A stretch of DNA of 64,000 nucleotides from Cellulomonas sp. (GCF_017744555.1 NZ_JAGIBD010000013.1:85430-149429), one strand, 5' to 3'. Counted from the first letter of the stretch, positions 36,053 through 48,262 are shown. Notes: generated from the letters alone by a model not told the origin. Translations and numbers: made by a program.

Positions 36053-37476
36053 CCGCGCGCGACGTCGTCGTCCACCCGGACGCGACGGTGCTCGCGGAGG
36101 CGGTCGCCGCACGGCTGCTCACCCGCCTGGTCGACGTGCAGTCGCACCGCCGCCCCGTCCACGTCGTGCTGACCGGCGGGACCGTCGGCATCGCGACCCT
36201 CGCCGCCGTCGCCGCCAGCCCGGTGCGCCACGCCGTCGACTGGTCAGGCGTGCACCTGTGGTGGGGCGACGAGCGGTTCGTCCCCGACGGCCACCCCGAC
36301 CGCAACGAGACGCAGGCGCGCACGGCCCTCATCGACGCGCTGGGCGACGCACTGCCCGCCCGCAACGTGCACCCGATGCCGGCGCTCAGCGACGACGTCC
36401 CGACGCCTGAGGCGTCCGCGACGGCCTGCGCCGCCGAGCTCGCGCGCTGGTCGTCCCACGGCGCGCACGTCCCCGCGTTCGACGTGCTGCTGCTCGGCAT
36501 GGGACCCGACGGGCACGTCGCGTCCCTGTTCCCGGGGCATGAGGCGCTCGACGTGGTGGGCGCGACGACGGTCGGGGTGCACGGCTCCCCCAAGCCTCCG
36601 CCGGAGCGCGTCTCGCTGACCTTCGAGGCACTCCACGCCGCGCGTGAGGTCTGGGTCGTCGCTGCGGGTGCCGAGAAGGCCGGCGCCGTCGCGGCGGCGC
36701 TCTCCGACGGCGACGTGCACGACGTCCCCGCGGCAGGAGCCCTCGGCCTCGAGCGCACCGTCTGGCTCGTCGACGTGGCCGCCGCGCAGGAGGTCGCCGC
36801 GGCTCCCCCGGCAGGCCAGGCGCTGTGGTCAGCGGTCGACGAGTACTTCTCCCCGCTCGCGCAGGAGGACGACGCACTCGTCACGGTCCGGCACAACGCC
36901 GCGCAGCACGGCCTGCCCGACATCGCCGTCACCCCGAACCAAGGTGCGCTGCTCCAGATCCTCGCCCGTTCGATCGGCGCCCGGCGCGTCCTGGAGCTCG
37001 GCACGCTCGGCGGCTACAGCACGCTGTGGCTCGCGCGGGCGCTCCCGGACGACGGACGGCTCGTGTCGCTCGAGATCGACGCGGCGCACGCCGAGGTCGC
37101 CCGCACGTCCCTCGCGGCCGCGGGAGTCGCTCAGCTGGTCGACGTCGTCGTCGGGCCGGCCGCCGAGACCCTCGACCGGCTCGCGGCCGAGGGTGTGGAG
37201 CCGTTCGACCTCGTGTTCGTCGACGCCGACAAGCAGTCGCTCGCCCGGTACCTCGACCAGGTGCTCCCGCTGGTCCGTCCGGGGGCGCTCGTCGTGGTGG
37301 ACAACGTCGTGCGCGGCGGGGCCGTCATCGAGCCGCAGCACCCCGACGACCGTGTCCAGGGCGTCCGCCGGTTCGCCGAGCGCCTCGTCGATCTCCCGAG
37401 TGTCGAGGCGACCGTCGTCCAGACCGTCGGGTCGAAGGGGTACGACGGCTTCGCGCTCCTGCGCGTCAAGGACTGA
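36049..37476 (+). CDS. pgl: 6-phosphogluconolactonase fused in frame to an O-methyltransferase
   Basis: The single open frame encodes 475 residues. Residues 1 to about 245 are a DevB/NagB-fold lactonase (VLTGGTVGIATLAAV, WWGDERFVPDGHPDRNE, LLGMGPDGHVASLFPGH, AAGAEKA, ERTVWLVDVAAA). Residues from about 258 are a class I O-methyltransferase (LWSAVDEYF, AVTPNQGALLQILARSIGARRVLELGTLGGYSTLWLARAL, FVDADKQSLARYLDQVL). A linker of about 15 residues joins them, with no stop codon and no ATG, GTG or TTG suitable for a separate start near the junction, although AGGAGG (36788-36793) lies exactly there. Normally the two are separate proteins. Either a genuine fusion or an assembly artefact is possible. 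GTG start overlaps opcA by 4 nt. Confidence 0.88.
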   Translation: MTARDVVVHPDATVLAEAVAARLLTRLVDVQSHRRPVHVVLTGGTVGIATLAAVAASPVRHAVDWSGVHLWWGDERFVPDGHPDRNETQARTALIDALGDALPARNVHPMPALSDDVPTPEASATACAAELARWSSHGAHVPAFDVLLLGMGPDGHVASLFPGHEALDVVGATTVGVHGSPKPPPERVSLTFEALHAAREVWVVAAGAEKAGAVAAALSDGDVHDVPAAGALGLERTVWLVDVAAAQEVAAAPPAGQALWSAVDEYFSPLAQEDDALVTVRHNAAQHGLPDIAVTPNQGALLQILARSIGARRVLELGTLGGYSTLWLARALPDDGRLVSLEIDAAHAEVARTSLAAAGVAQLVDVVVGPAAETLDRLAAEGVEPFDLVFVDADKQSLARYLDQVLPLVRPGALVVVDNVVRGGAVIEPQHPDDRVQGVRRFAERLVDLPSVEATVVQTVGSKGYDGFALLRVKD

Positions 37477-37486
37477 CCCACGCACG

Positions 37487-37529
37487 ACGAAGGCCCTGAC
37501 ACCGGTGCTCCCGGTGACAGGGCCTTCGT
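37487..37529. terminator. Bidirectional terminator between pgl-OMT and rbpA
   Basis: Arms ACGAAGGCCCTG (37487-37498) and CAGGGCCTTCGT (37518-37529) are perfect complements, with an inner CCGG/CCGG step. It lies between convergent genes and can terminate both. Confidence 0.85.
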
Positions 37530-37546
37530 CATGACCTGCTGCGTGC

Positions 37547-37894
37547 TCAGCCTCCGCGGCGGGCCCGGAGCGCGGCGAGCGCCTCGTCGAGGATCGCGGC
37601 ACCGTCCTCGTCGGACCGGCGCTCCTTCACGTAGGCCAGGTGCGTCTTGTACGGCTCGTTCTTGGACGGCGACGGCGGGTTCTCCTGGTCCTGACCGGCC
37701 GGGAACCCGCACCGCGGGCAGTCCCACGTCAGGGGCGCCTCGTCGGCGGCCTCCTCCGCGAAGCTCGGCCGCGTCTCGTGGCCGTTCGCGCACCAGTACG
37801 AGATCCAGACGCGAGGAGCCGCGTCGCCGCGCTCCGCCTCGCCCATGGGACCGGCTCCGACTCGCGACCCCCTGATCGCACTTCCGCTCGCCAT
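37547..37894 (-). CDS. rbpA: RNA polymerase-binding protein RbpA
   Basis: This 115-residue actinobacterial factor has a basic N-terminal tail (ASGSAIRGSRVG), a zinc-ribbon-like core (WCANGH...WDCPRCG) and the C-terminal sigma-interaction domain (NEPYKTHLAYVKERRSDEDGAAILDEALAALR). It stabilises open complexes with the principal sigma factor. AGAGGGG precedes the ATG at 37894. It is 13 nt after secG in the same direction. Confidence 0.95.
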   Translation of the reverse strand: MASGSAIRGSRVGAGPMGEAERGDAAPRVWISYWCANGHETRPSFAEEAADEAPLTWDCPRCGFPAGQDQENPPSPSKNEPYKTHLAYVKERRSDEDGAAILDEALAALRARRGG

Positions 37895-37907
37895 CGACCG
37901 GCCCCTC

Positions 37908-38153
37908 TCAGTCCGACACGCGCTCGAGAAGCCCGAGCAGGATGATGATGGCCGTCCAGGCCAGAGCCACGCCGACCGTGATGCGGTTGAGGTTGCGCTC
38001 CGCGACGCCCGACGAACCGGCGCTGCTCGTGATGCCACCGCCGAACATGTCCGACAGACCGCCTCCCTTGCCCTTGTGCAGCAGCACGAGCGGGACGAGC
38101 AGGAGGCTGGTCAGGACCAGCAGCACCTGAAGGGTGATGCGCAGGGCGTTCAC
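37908..38153 (-). CDS. secG: Preprotein translocase subunit SecG
   Basis: This 81-residue membrane protein has two helices (LQVLLVLTSLLLVPLVLLH and ITVGVALAWTAIIILLGLL) joined by the SecG signature loop KGKGGGLSDMFGG. It is an accessory subunit of SecYEG. GTG start at 38153 with AGGAA about 10 nt upstream. It lies after the tpiA terminator and so probably has its own promoter, with rbpA downstream. Confidence 0.95.
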   Translation of the reverse strand: MNALRITLQVLLVLTSLLLVPLVLLHKGKGGGLSDMFGGGITSSAGSSGVAERNLNRITVGVALAWTAIIILLGLLERVSD

Positions 38154-38280
38154 GTCGTGTCGTTCCTCACTGGACGGGCACGTCGCGGCCGGTTGGCTGC
38201 GACGCTGCGGATGACCGCGGTACAGGGTAGGCGACGAGTGGCGGTTCGATCCACCACCGCCCACCGCTCGACCGGCAGAC

Positions 38281-38311
38281 GGACGGGCCCCGGCGTCCCC
38301 GGGGCCCGTCC
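38281..38311 (-). terminator. Terminator after the pgk-tpiA operon
   Basis: This is a 13-bp GC stem (GGACGGGCCCCGG and its complement) with a 5-nt loop, 15 nt after the tpiA stop on the minus strand. Confidence 0.8.
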
Positions 38312-38325
38312 GGTCGAAGACCGGG

Positions 38326-39120
38326 TCAGAGACCGACGGCGTGCGCCTGGTAGCGCGCGATCTTCGCGAACTCCTCGGGGTCGAGGCTCGCGCCACCGAC
38401 CAGCGCACCGTCGACGTCGGGCTTCGCCATGATCGACGCGACGTTCGACGACTTCACCGAACCGCCGTACAGCACGCGCACGGCCTGCGCCGTGTCCTCG
38501 TCGTACAGCTCGGCGAGCCGGGCACGGATGGCCTCGGACATCTCCTGGGCGTCCTCCGGCGTCGCCGTCTCGCCCGTGCCGATCGCCCACACGGGCTCGT
38601 AGGCGATGACGACGTCACGGACCTGCTCGGCCGTGACTTCGGCCAGGCCACCCTCGAGCTGGAGCAGCGTGTGCTGCACGTGGGCCGCCGCGCGGCGCGT
38701 GTCGAGGTCCTCGCCGATGCACAGGATCGGGCTGATGCCCTCCTCGAGCGCGTTGCGGAGCTTCGCGTTGACGAGCGCGTCCGACTCGTTGTGGTACTCG
38801 CGACGCTCCGAGTGACCGACGGTCACGTACGAGACGCCGAGCTTCGCCAGGAACACGGGCGAGATCTCACCCGTGTACGCGCCCGCCTTGTGCGCGGACA
38901 GGTCCTGCGCACCGTACTTGAGCTCGAGCTTGTCGGCGTCCACGAGGGTCTGCACGCTGCGCAGGTCGGTGAACGGCGGCAGGACCGCGACCTCGACGGC
39001 CGAGAAGTCGTGCTTGCCGTCGCGCAGCGCCCACGCGAGCTTCTGCACTGTGTGCGTCGCCTGGTGGTGGTCCAGGTTCATCTTCCAGTTGCCCGCCATC
39101 AGCGGGGTACGCGTCGTCAC
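38326..39120 (-). CDS. tpiA: Triosephosphate isomerase
   Basis: This 264-residue TIM barrel has Asn11 and Lys13 (GNWKMN), the catalytic His in VGHSERRE, the catalytic Glu in [10 protein letters not shown] and the phosphate-binding [10 protein letters not shown] and GALVGGASL loops. It interconverts DHAP and GAP. GTG start, 2 nt after the pgk stop, so translation is coupled. Confidence 0.97.
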   Translation of the reverse strand: MTTRTPLMAGNWKMNLDHHQATHTVQKLAWALRDGKHDFSAVEVAVLPPFTDLRSVQTLVDADKLELKYGAQDLSAHKAGAYTGEISPVFLAKLGVSYVTVGHSERREYHNESDALVNAKLRNALEEGISPILCIGEDLDTRRAAAHVQHTLLQLEGGLAEVTAEQVRDVVIAYEPVWAIGTGETATPEDAQEMSEAIRARLAELYDEDTAQAVRVLYGGSVKSSNVASIMAKPDVDGALVGGASLDPEEFAKIARYQAHAVGL

Positions 39121-39122
39121 GC

Positions 39123-40322
39123 TCAGTCCTCCAGAACTGCGATGCCGGGAAGGGTCTTGCCCTCGAGGAACTCGAGGCTCGCGCCGCCGCCGGTCGAGAT
39201 GTGCCCGAACCCGGCCTCGTCGAAGCCGAGGATGCGCACGGCCGCCGCGGAGTCGCCGCCGCCCACGATCGTGAAGCCGCCGTTGGCGCCTGCGTCGACC
39301 AGGGCCTGGGCGACCGCACGGGTGCCACCCGCGAACGCCTCGAACTCGAACACACCGGCGGGGCCGTTCCAGACGACCGTCTTGGCGTCGACGATCTTGG
39401 ACGCGAAGAGCTTCTCGGACTCCGGACCGATGTCGAGGCCGATCTTGCCGTCGGGGATCGCGTCGGCCGCGACCACGGCGACCGGGGTGTCCGCGGCGAA
39501 CGTGTCGCCCACGCGGATGTCGACCGGCAGGACGATCTCCACGCCGTCCTTCTCGGCCTGCGCGAGGTAGCCCTTGACGGTGTCGAGCTGGTCTGCCTCG
39601 AGCAGCGAGTTGCCGACCGAGTAGCCCTTCGCCGCGAGGAACGTGAAGAGCATGCCGCCGCCGATGACCAGGCGGTCCGCCTTCGTCAGGAGGTTCGAGA
39701 TGACGCCGAGCTTGTCGGAGACCTTCGAGCCGCCGAGCACCACGACGTACGGGCGCGCGGGGTCCTCGGTCGCCTTGCGCAGCGAGTCGACCTCCTTGAG
39801 GACGAGCTTGCCGACCGCGTGCGGGAGCACGAGCGCGACGTCGTAGACGGACGCCTGCTTGCGGTGCACGACACCGAAGCCGTCCGACACGTACACGTCG
39901 GCCAGCTGGGCGAGCTCACCGGCGAGCTCGGCACGCTCCTCGTCGACCTTGGACGTCTCGCGCGGGTCGAACCGGATGTTCTCGAGCAGCGCGATCTGGC
40001 CGTCCTGCAGCGCCGCGACGGTCTCCTTGGCGGAGTCGCCGACGACGTCCTGCGCGAGCGCCACGGGCTGGCCCAGCAGCTCGGACAGGCGCGCCGCGAC
40101 GGGCGCGAGCGAGTACTTGTCCTCGGGCGCACCCTTCGGGCGGCCGAGGTGCGCCGTGACGACGACGCGGGCACCCGCGGACAGCAGCGCCTGCAGCGTC
40201 GGCAGCGCGGCCCGCACGCGGCCGTCGTCCGTGATGGTCGTGCCGTCGAGCGGCACGTTGAAGTCGGAGCGGACGAGCACGCGCTTGCCGCGCAGGTCGC
40301 CGAGGTCCTCGATGGTCTTCAT
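39123..40322 (-). CDS. pgk: Phosphoglycerate kinase
   Basis: This 399-residue glycolytic kinase has [34 protein letters not shown], the [14 protein letters not shown] segment, the nucleotide motif [15 protein letters not shown] and the C-terminal [16 protein letters not shown] precedes the ATG at 40322. It is separated from gap by a 165-nt gap that holds a strong hairpin, so expression may be partly uncoupled from gap. Confidence 0.97.
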   Translation of the reverse strand: MKTIEDLGDLRGKRVLVRSDFNVPLDGTTITDDGRVRAALPTLQALLSAGARVVVTAHLGRPKGAPEDKYSLAPVAARLSELLGQPVALAQDVVGDSAKETVAALQDGQIALLENIRFDPRETSKVDEERAELAGELAQLADVYVSDGFGVVHRKQASVYDVALVLPHAVGKLVLKEVDSLRKATEDPARPYVVVLGGSKVSDKLGVISNLLTKADRLVIGGGMLFTFLAAKGYSVGNSLLEADQLDTVKGYLAQAEKDGVEIVLPVDIRVGDTFAADTPVAVVAADAIPDGKIGLDIGPESEKLFASKIVDAKTVVWNGPAGVFEFEAFAGGTRAVAQALVDAGANGGFTIVGGGDSAAAVRILGFDEAGFGHISTGGGASLEFLEGKTLPGIAVLED

Positions 40323-40419
40323 GATCTCCTGCCTGGGTGGACGGTCCGGGTGGGCGTCGCGGCGACGGTGCCGTTCTCGGTGGTCGCGGCGACGGTCCGG
40401 AAAGGGTGCTGACACGACA

Positions 40420-40463
40420 GCGTCCGCGTGCGCCGGGCCGGTGGCCGGGGCGCACGCGGACGC
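40420..40463 (-). terminator. Hairpin terminator between gap and pgk
   Basis: This is a 15-bp perfect stem (GCGTCCGCGTGCGCC and its complement) with an internal GGCC-GGCC step, 24 nt after the gap stop on the minus strand. It would end most gap transcripts before pgk or act as a processing site. Confidence 0.75.
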
Positions 40464-40487
40464 ATGACGTGTGCTACGCGGGACTCG

Positions 40488-41630
<1,143 letters not shown>

Positions 41631-41706
41631 CTATACCCGCTACCGCGTAGGACGAGTGACGGAGGTCCTGGCGCGACCTGCGTCCCGTCTGGTGGGATGC
41701 CCCTCC

Positions 41707-42687
41707 TCAGAGGTCGAGGAGCTCCGGGCTCAGACCGGCCTCCGTGTCGGGGATCCCCAGCTCCTGGGCGCGCTTGTCGGCGGTCGCCAGGAGCCGGCGG
41801 ATGCGCCCGGCGACGGCGTCCTTGGTGAGCGCGGGTTCGGCGAGCTTGCCGAGCTCCTCGAGCGACGCCTCCTTGTGCGCGAGCCGCAGCTCCCCCGCTT
41901 CGCGCAGGTGCTCCGGTAGGTCGTCGCCGAGGATCTCGAAGGCCCGCTCGACGCGCGCCCCCGCGGCGACCGCCGCACGGGCGGAGCGGCGCAGGTTGGC
42001 GTCGTCGAAGTTCGCCAGACGGTTGGCGGTGCCGCGCACCTCGCGCCGCACGCGGCGCTCCTCCCAGACGAGCATCGTCTCGTGCGCGCCGAGCCGGGCC
42101 AGCATCGCGGAGATCGCGTCGCCGTCCCGGATGACCACCCGGTCGATGCCCCGCACCTCGCGCGCCTTCGCCGAGACACCGAGCCGCCGAGCCGCCCCGA
42201 CGAGCGCGAGCGCCGCCTCCGGACCGGGGCACGTCACCTCGAGCGCCGACGAGCGTCCCGGCTCGGTGAGCGACCCGTGCGCGAGGAACGCGCCACGCCA
42301 CGCCGCCTCCGCCTCGCCGACGCCTGCCGAGACCACCTGCGGGGGCAGACCGCGCACCGGGCGCCCGCGGTTGTCGAGCAGGCCCGTCTGACGCGCGAGC
42401 GACTCGCCGTCCTTCACGACCCGTACGACGTACCGGCTCCCCCGGCGCAGACCACCGCCGGACACCACGATGATGTCGCTCTCGTGCCCGTAGACCTCGG
42501 CGATCGCCTGCCGGAGCCGACGCGCGGCGATGCCCGTGTCGAGCTCGGCCTCGATGACGATCCGCCCCGAGATGATGTGCAACCCGCCCGCGAACCTGAG
42601 CGTCGCGGAGACCTCGGCCTTGCGGCAGGACGTCTTGTCCACCTTCAGACGAGCCAGCTCGTCCTTGACCTGTGCCGTCAATGCCAT
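41707..42687 (-). CDS. whiA: Sporulation-type transcription regulator WhiA
   Basis: This 326-residue protein begins [36 protein letters not shown], the LAGLIDADG-like N-terminal domain that has lost nuclease activity, and ends in an HTH domain ([33 protein letters not shown]). In Streptomyces WhiA drives the sporulation switch; in non-sporulating Actinobacteria it controls division genes. AGGA lies 7 nt before the ATG. It forms the standard uvrC-rapZ-yvcK-whiA block. Confidence 0.96.
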   Translation of the reverse strand: MALTAQVKDELARLKVDKTSCRKAEVSATLRFAGGLHIISGRIVIEAELDTGIAARRLRQAIAEVYGHESDIIVVSGGGLRRGSRYVVRVVKDGESLARQTGLLDNRGRPVRGLPPQVVSAGVGEAEAAWRGAFLAHGSLTEPGRSSALEVTCPGPEAALALVGAARRLGVSAKAREVRGIDRVVIRDGDAISAMLARLGAHETMLVWEERRVRREVRGTANRLANFDDANLRRSARAAVAAGARVERAFEILGDDLPEHLREAGELRLAHKEASLEELGKLAEPALTKDAVAGRIRRLLATADKRAQELGIPDTEAGLSPELLDL

Positions 42688-42736
42688 GGCGTCATCCTGC
42701 CATCCGGGACACGTGTCCGGGACCGGGTCTCGCGGC

Positions 42737-43741
42737 TCACCCTCGTCCGTCTGCGCGCGTGCCGACGTCGCCGAGGAACCCGTCGTGCACGTCGCGGTAG
42801 GCCGCGGCCAGGCGCAACGGGTCGTGCCGCGGCGTCCCGTCACCGCGTCTGACCTGCCGCAGCAGCAGACGGGCGCCGACCATGGCGCTGCGGTCGGACA
42901 GGCTCTCGAGGTCGTCGACGGTCGCGGGGTCCGCGACCACGGCATCGATGCGGAGCTCGGGGGCGTGGTCGTGCAGCACCTCGAGGTACTGGTGGGCGCG
43001 CATGCCGGCCGTCTCGCCGTCCTCCTCCGGGGAGAGGTTCAGCGTGAGGACCGTGCGCGCCGGGGTCCGCAGCAGGGCGTCACGCAGGCCAGGGACCAGC
43101 AGGTGCGGCATGACGGACGTGTACCAGGAGCCCGGACCGAGCACGATCCAGTCCGCCGCGTCGATCGCGGCGACGGCCTCCGCGCACGCGGGAGGCTCGG
43201 GCGGGTCGAGGCGGACCTGGACGATCGAGCCCGCCGTGGTGGCGACCGCGCTCTGCCCGCCGACGACGACGGTCGTGCCGTCCGGCCGCCGCACGTCCGC
43301 CTCGATGCGCAGCGGCACCGCCGTCATCGGGAGCACCCGCCCGCGGGCGCCGAGCAGCCGGCCCACCCAGTCGAGCCCTTCGACCGTGTCACCGAGCAGC
43401 TCCCACAGCGCCACGATGAGCAGGTTGCCGACTGCGTGCTGGTCCAGGTCGCCCGTCGAGGCGAACCGGTGCTGCAGCACGTCGCGCCACGTGCGGCCCC
43501 AGTCGGAGTCGTCGCACAGCGCCGCCAGGGCCATGCGCAGGTCGCCGGGGGGCAGCACGCCGAGCTCGTCGCGCAGGCGCCCCGACGAGCCGCCGTCGTC
43601 CGCGACCGTGACGACCGCGGTGATGCGGTCGGTCATGAGCCGCAGCGACGACAGCGTCGCGGACAGGCCGTGCCCGCCCCCGAGGGCAACGACGGCCGGC
43701 CCGAGGCCCCGATCCGTGCGCCGGGCTGCCGGGCTGCTCAT
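42737..43741 (-). CDS. yvcK: Gluconeogenesis factor YvcK/CofD family (UPF0052)
   Basis: This 334-residue protein has the glycine-rich motif [40 protein letters not shown], and the UDP-sugar-binding [20 protein letters not shown]. YvcK binds UDP-GlcNAc and influences cell-wall and carbon flux. Start overlaps the rapZ stop by 4 nt (ATGA). Confidence 0.95.
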   Translation of the reverse strand: MSSPAARRTDRGLGPAVVALGGGHGLSATLSSLRLMTDRITAVVTVADDGGSSGRLRDELGVLPPGDLRMALAALCDDSDWGRTWRDVLQHRFASTGDLDQHAVGNLLIVALWELLGDTVEGLDWVGRLLGARGRVLPMTAVPLRIEADVRRPDGTTVVVGGQSAVATTAGSIVQVRLDPPEPPACAEAVAAIDAADWIVLGPGSWYTSVMPHLLVPGLRDALLRTPARTVLTLNLSPEEDGETAGMRAHQYLEVLHDHAPELRIDAVVADPATVDDLESLSDRSAMVGARLLLRQVRRGDGTPRHDPLRLAAAYRDVHDGFLGDVGTRADGRG

Positions 43742-44682
43742 TCCTTGCCGAGGTCGCGGGCGGCGACCGACACGTGGTGCCCGCGCTCGCGCAGCCGGGC
43801 GGCGATGGCGTCGCTGATCGCGACCGACCGGTGCTTCCCGCCCGTGCAGCCGACGGCGATCGTCACGTAACGCTTCTCCTCGTGCAGATAACCGGCCAGG
43901 GCCGGTTCGAGGGCGTCGACGTACCGTTCGACGAAGGTCGTCGCACCCGGCAGACCGAGCACGTAGTCGCGCACCGGCGCGTCACGCCCCGTCAGGTGCC
44001 GCAGCTCGGTGACCCAGTACGGGTTGGACAGGAACCGGACGTCGACCACGTGGTCGGCGTCGAGCGGCAGGCCGTACTTGAAGCCGAACGACAGGACCGT
44101 GACCCGCAGGACGTCCTCGGCCGTGCCGGCGACGACCATGCGGACCTCGCGGGCAAGGTCGTGCACGTTGAGGTCCGACGTGTCGATGACGGTGTCCGCG
44201 CGCTCGCGCAGGTCCGAGAGCACCGCACGCTCGGCCTCGATGCCGTCGAGCACGCGCCCCTCGCCCTGCAGCGGGTGCGGGCGCCTGACCTGCTCGAACC
44301 GGCGCACGAGCACCTCGTCCGACGCGTCGAGGAACAGGATCCGGTACTCGACGCCGGCCGCGCGGAGACCGTCGAGGACCTCTTGCAGCGCCGGGAAGAA
44401 CTCGCGGCCGCGAACGTCGATCACCGCCGCGAGGCGCTGGGCGCGGGCACCCGCCGACCCGCTCGTGAGCATGCCGACGAGGTGCGTGAGCATCTGCGCC
44501 GGCAGGTTGTCGACCACGTACCAGTCGAGGTCCTCCAGCACGGCGGCGGCACGGGTGCGGCCCGCGCCGGACATCCCGGTGATGACGAGCACCTGCGGGT
44601 CGCGCCGCACGGGCGAGACACCGGCGGCGTCGAGCGCGGGGATCCCGGACGGGACGGTGATCGGCGAGCGGTCGTCGGTCAT
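43738..44682 (-). CDS. rapZ: RNase adapter/nucleotide-binding protein RapZ (YvcJ)
   Basis: This 314-residue protein has the P-loop [27 protein letters not shown], the middle RRTRRPHPL-type segment ([20 protein letters not shown]) and the C-terminal metabolite-binding domain ([25 protein letters not shown] and [13 protein letters not shown]). In E. coli RapZ senses GlcN6P; in Actinobacteria its role is unclear. It overlaps uvrC by 4 nt and yvcK by 4 nt. Confidence 0.95.
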   Translation of the reverse strand: MTDDRSPITVPSGIPALDAAGVSPVRRDPQVLVITGMSGAGRTRAAAVLEDLDWYVVDNLPAQMLTHLVGMLTSGSAGARAQRLAAVIDVRGREFFPALQEVLDGLRAAGVEYRILFLDASDEVLVRRFEQVRRPHPLQGEGRVLDGIEAERAVLSDLRERADTVIDTSDLNVHDLAREVRMVVAGTAEDVLRVTVLSFGFKYGLPLDADHVVDVRFLSNPYWVTELRHLTGRDAPVRDYVLGLPGATTFVERYVDALEPALAGYLHEEKRYVTIAVGCTGGKHRSVAISDAIAARLRERGHHVSVAARDLGKE

Positions 44683-46790
44683 GGGCCCAGCATGCCAGCC
44701 GGGTCGGGCTCGTCCGCGACCGCACGGCGTCCGAGGGACGGATCCGTCGCCGTGTCGTCGGGACCGTCGCCGCGCACGTCCGGCGAGCCGCCCGGCGCGA
44801 CCTGGTCCTCGTCCGGGCCGTTCGGGGCGGCCGGTCCCCCCGCCGCCGACGCCGCCAAGGCCGCGACGACCGCCTGGGCTGTGCGCTCGCCCATGCCCTG
44901 GACGGTCGCGATCTCCTCCGCCGAGGCTGCGCGCAGGCGCTTGACCGAGCCGAAGTGCCGCAGCAGCGCTGCGCGCCGGGCCGGACCGAGCCCGGGCACG
45001 TCGTCGAGCACGCTCGCGGTCATGCCCTTGCTGCGCCGACGACGGTGCGCCGTGATCGCGAACCGGTGCGCCTCGTCGCGCAGGCGCTGCAGGAGGTAGA
45101 GCCCCTCCGAGCTGCGCTGCAGGATCACGGGGTACGGGTCGCCCGGCAGCCACACTTCCTCGAGCCGCTTCGCCAGGCCGCACAGCGCGACGTCGTCGAT
45201 CCCGAGCTCCGCGAGCGCCGCCGCCGCCGCGGCGACCTGCGGCGGGCCGCCGTCGACCACCACGAGGTTCGGCGGGTAGGCGAACCTCACCGGCTTGCCC
45301 GTCGCCTCGTCGACCGGTCCCGAGCGGCGCGGGTCCTCGTCGTCGTCGCCCAGGCCCAGCTCGACGTCGCGCGAGTCCGAACGCTCGGCGAGGTACCGCC
45401 GGAACCGGCGCGTGATGACCTCGTGCATCGCCGCGGTGTCGTCGCGCGCACCCTGGCCCTCCGGTCCCCGCACCGTGAACAGCCGGTACTCGCTCTTGCG
45501 GGCCATGCCGTCCTCGAACACGACCATCGATGCCGACTGGTAGGTGCCTTGGTTGTGGGACACGTCGTAGCACTCGATGCGCAACGGCGCGGTGGTCAGG
45601 TCCAACGCCTCCTGGATCTCGCGCAGGGCCTGGCTGCGGGTCGTGAGATCGCCCGCGCGCCGCGTCCGGTGCAGGACCAGCGCGTGCTCGGCGTTGCGGT
45701 GCACGGTCGCTGCGAGCTCGCGCTTGTCGCCCCGCTGCGGCACGCGGACCTGCACGCGGCTGCCGCGCAGACCGCCGAGCCACGCCTGCACCTGGTCGAC
45801 GTCCGGAGGCAGCGTCGGCACCAGGACCTCGCGAGGGACGGCGGCGTTCTCCTCCTCGGCGCCGTACACCTGCTGCAGGAGGTGCTCGACGAGCGTCGCG
45901 TCGTCGATGTCCTCGACCTTCTCGACGACCCAGCCGCGCTGGCCGCGGATCCGTCCGTCCCGGACGTGGAACACCTGCACGGCCGCCTCGAGCTCGTCGC
46001 CGGCGAGCGCGAAGATGTCCGCGTCCGTGCCGTCCGCGAGCACCACGGCGTTGCGCTCGGTCGCCCGCTCGAGCGTCGCGATGTCGTCCCGCAGGCGCGC
46101 CGCCTGCTCGTAGTCGAGCTCCGCCGCCGCGTCCTTCATGCGCTGGGTGAGGCGGCGCGTGAACTTCGCCGTGTCTCCCGCCATGAAGTCGCAGAAGTCC
46201 TGCGCGAGCTGGTGGTGGTCGTCCGGCGTGATCCGGCCGACGCACGGCGCCGAGCACTTGTCGATGTAGCCGAGCAGGCACGGGCGGCCCTGCTGGTGCG
46301 CGCGCTTGAACACGCCCGCCGAGCACGTCCGCACCGGGAACACCCGCAGCAGCAGGTCGACGGTCTCGCGGATCGCCCAGGCGTGCGCGTACGGCCCGAA
46401 GTACCGGGTGCCCTTGCGCTTCGCGCCGCGCATCACCTGGACGCGCGGGAACTCGTCGGCCATCGTCACGGCCAGGTACGGGTACGACTTGTCGTCGCGG
46501 TACTTCACGTTGAACCGGGGGTCGAACTCCTTGATCCAGGAGTACTCGAGCGCGAGCGCCTCGACCTCGGTGCCGACCACCGTCCACTGCACGGACGCCG
46601 CCGTCGTGACCATCTGCTGCGTCCGCGGGTGCAGTCCCGACAGGTCCTGGAAGTAGCTGCTCAGGCGCTGGCGCAGGCTCTTGGCCTTGCCGACGTAGAT
46701 GACCCGCCCGTGCTCGTCACGGAAGCGGTAGACGCCCGGCGAGTCCGGGATCTCGCCCGGTGCGGGTCGGTACGTCGCGGGGTCGGCCAT
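44679..46790 (-). CDS. uvrC: Excinuclease ABC subunit C
   Basis: This 703-residue nuclease has the GIY-YIG domain ([32 protein letters not shown]), a UvrB-binding UVR motif ([28 protein letters not shown]), the RNase H-like endonuclease domain ([33 protein letters not shown]) and helix-hairpin-helix motifs ([21 protein letters not shown]). The ATG at 46790 has no Shine-Dalgarno but has TAGGCT 7 nt upstream (leaderless pattern). A C-terminal acidic, Pro/Gly-rich tail of about 50 residues overlaps rapZ. It heads the four-gene run. Confidence 0.97.
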   Translation of the reverse strand: MADPATYRPAPGEIPDSPGVYRFRDEHGRVIYVGKAKSLRQRLSSYFQDLSGLHPRTQQMVTTAASVQWTVVGTEVEALALEYSWIKEFDPRFNVKYRDDKSYPYLAVTMADEFPRVQVMRGAKRKGTRYFGPYAHAWAIRETVDLLLRVFPVRTCSAGVFKRAHQQGRPCLLGYIDKCSAPCVGRITPDDHHQLAQDFCDFMAGDTAKFTRRLTQRMKDAAAELDYEQAARLRDDIATLERATERNAVVLADGTDADIFALAGDELEAAVQVFHVRDGRIRGQRGWVVEKVEDIDDATLVEHLLQQVYGAEEENAAVPREVLVPTLPPDVDQVQAWLGGLRGSRVQVRVPQRGDKRELAATVHRNAEHALVLHRTRRAGDLTTRSQALREIQEALDLTTAPLRIECYDVSHNQGTYQSASMVVFEDGMARKSEYRLFTVRGPEGQGARDDTAAMHEVITRRFRRYLAERSDSRDVELGLGDDDEDPRRSGPVDEATGKPVRFAYPPNLVVVDGGPPQVAAAAAALAELGIDDVALCGLAKRLEEVWLPGDPYPVILQRSSEGLYLLQRLRDEAHRFAITAHRRRRSKGMTASVLDDVPGLGPARRAALLRHFGSVKRLRAASAEEIATVQGMGERTAQAVVAALAASAAGGPAAPNGPDEDQVAPGGSPDVRGDGPDDTATDPSLGRRAVADEPDPAGMLGP

Positions 46791-46929
46791 GCGTTCGAGC
46801 CTAGTTCGGACCACCGACGTCCCGGTCGTCTGCGCCATCGACCCAGGCCGCTCCCGGGGGCTGTCCCCCGCACGCGCGGTGGGGCTGCCGGGTGCCGTCG
46901 GCGCACCCCCGGCTCCTAGCGTCGGTGCC

Positions 46930-47700
46930 ATGACCAGCACGAGGACCGCTGCACCGGCCGTCAGGGCCGCCGCTCGTCCGACCGCGGTGAGCATGCCGGC
47001 CGTCGCGCGACACGGCGTCGCCGCCACGTCCGCCGTGGTCGGCGTCACGCCCGCCACCCTGGGTGTGCTCGTGGCCGCCCCGACCCTGTGGCTCGTCGCG
47101 TGGGTCCTCATGCGGGTCGACGGCAGCCGTGGACCGGGCTGGGGTTGGACCGCGGCGCACGTCGCGTTCCTCGGCGCGAGCACCGCCTACGCCGTCGGGG
47201 CGCTCGTGCTCGCCCGAATCGCCTGCGGCGGGCGGCCGGCCCGGTCTGCGCGGCTCGCCGTGGTGGCGGCGCGCACCGCCGCGCTCGTGGGCGCCGCGGG
47301 GTTCGCCGGCCAGGCCGCCATCGACCTCTACGTCGGCACCCACGCGTCGACACGGGAAGCGATGCACGACGTGTACGCCCCGATCCTCGCGACCCCGGGC
47401 GTCGAGACATGGCTGTTCGGCGTCGGACCGTCCCTGCTCTTCGCGGGCGTGTTCGTCCTCGTGCTCGTCGCCGCCCTCCGCCGGCGCGTGCCGGGCGCTG
47501 CCACGTGGCTGTTCGGCGTCGGGAACCTCGCCCAGGTGGCCGGGCGGTCGCTGCCCGCTCGGTTCATGGCGCTCGAGGGCGTCGGCATCGGGCTCGAGGT
47601 TCTCGCTCTCGGCGTCGTCGGCGTCGTCGGCGCGCACCACCAGCCGCACCCGCGCGGACCCGTCGACAGATCCTCCGCGCCGCGTGGTCCGCGCGGCTAG
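46930..47700 (+). CDS. Hypothetical multi-pass membrane protein
   Basis: This 256-residue protein has about six predicted membrane helices ([106 protein letters not shown]). I do not recognise the family. It is divergent from uvrC and has TAGCGT 7 nt before the ATG at 46930 with no Shine-Dalgarno. Its TAG stop is part of the -10 of the next gene (47698-47703). Confidence 0.75.
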   Translation: MTSTRTAAPAVRAAARPTAVSMPAVARHGVAATSAVVGVTPATLGVLVAAPTLWLVAWVLMRVDGSRGPGWGWTAAHVAFLGASTAYAVGALVLARIACGGRPARSARLAVVAARTAALVGAAGFAGQAAIDLYVGTHASTREAMHDVYAPILATPGVETWLFGVGPSLLFAGVFVLVLVAALRRRVPGAATWLFGVGNLAQVAGRSLPARFMALEGVGIGLEVLALGVVGVVGAHHQPHPRGPVDRSSAPRGPRG

Positions 47701-47709
47701 GTTGACTGC

Positions 47710-48237
47710 ATGGGCCCCCTGCACACCTACTCCGCCGACCTCACCTGGACCGGCGCCGGCTCGCACGGCACCACCAGCTACACCGCCTACTCGCGCGACC
47801 ACGAGGTACGGCTCGGCGCCAAGCCCCCCCTGCTCGGCTCGTCCGACCCGTCGTTCCGCGGCGACCCTATGCGGTACAACCCCGAGGAGCTGCTCGTCAG
47901 CTCGCTGGCGCAGTGCCACATGCTCTGGTTCCTGCACCTCGCGACGGTGTCGGGGATCGTCGTCGTCGGGTACGAGGACCACGCGACGGGCACCATGCGT
48001 GTCGAAGCAGCGGGGCACGGGCAGTTCACCGAGGTGGTGCTCAGGCCGCAGGTCACGGTCGCGGCCGGTGTGCACCTGCCCGACGGCTCGCCCGTGACCG
48101 ACGGCGTGCTGTCCGACGTGCACCACCGGGCGCACGAGCACTGCTTCATCTCGCGGTCGGTGAACTTCCCCGTGCGGCACGAGCCCGTGCCCGTCCGGAC
48201 CGGGCGGGTGGCGGCGGGCGTCCTCGGCTCCGGCTGA
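47710..48237 (+). CDS. OsmC/Ohr-family peroxide-handling protein
   Basis: This 175-residue protein has the OsmC layout: N-terminal strands (TYSADLTWTG), RYNPEELLVSSLAQCHMLWFLHLATVSG with the peroxidatic Cys, and a C-terminal VHHRAHEHCFISRSV with the second Cys. Both conserved cysteines of the thiol peroxidase family are present, so organic-peroxide reduction is likely. TAGGTT lies 6 nt before the ATG with no Shine-Dalgarno, so the mRNA is probably leaderless. Confidence 0.88.
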   Translation: MGPLHTYSADLTWTGAGSHGTTSYTAYSRDHEVRLGAKPPLLGSSDPSFRGDPMRYNPEELLVSSLAQCHMLWFLHLATVSGIVVVGYEDHATGTMRVEAAGHGQFTEVVLRPQVTVAAGVHLPDGSPVTDGVLSDVHHRAHEHCFISRSVNFPVRHEPVPVRTGRVAAGVLGSG

Positions 48238-48262
48238 CGCAGGGCGTCAGGACGTCAGGTGG

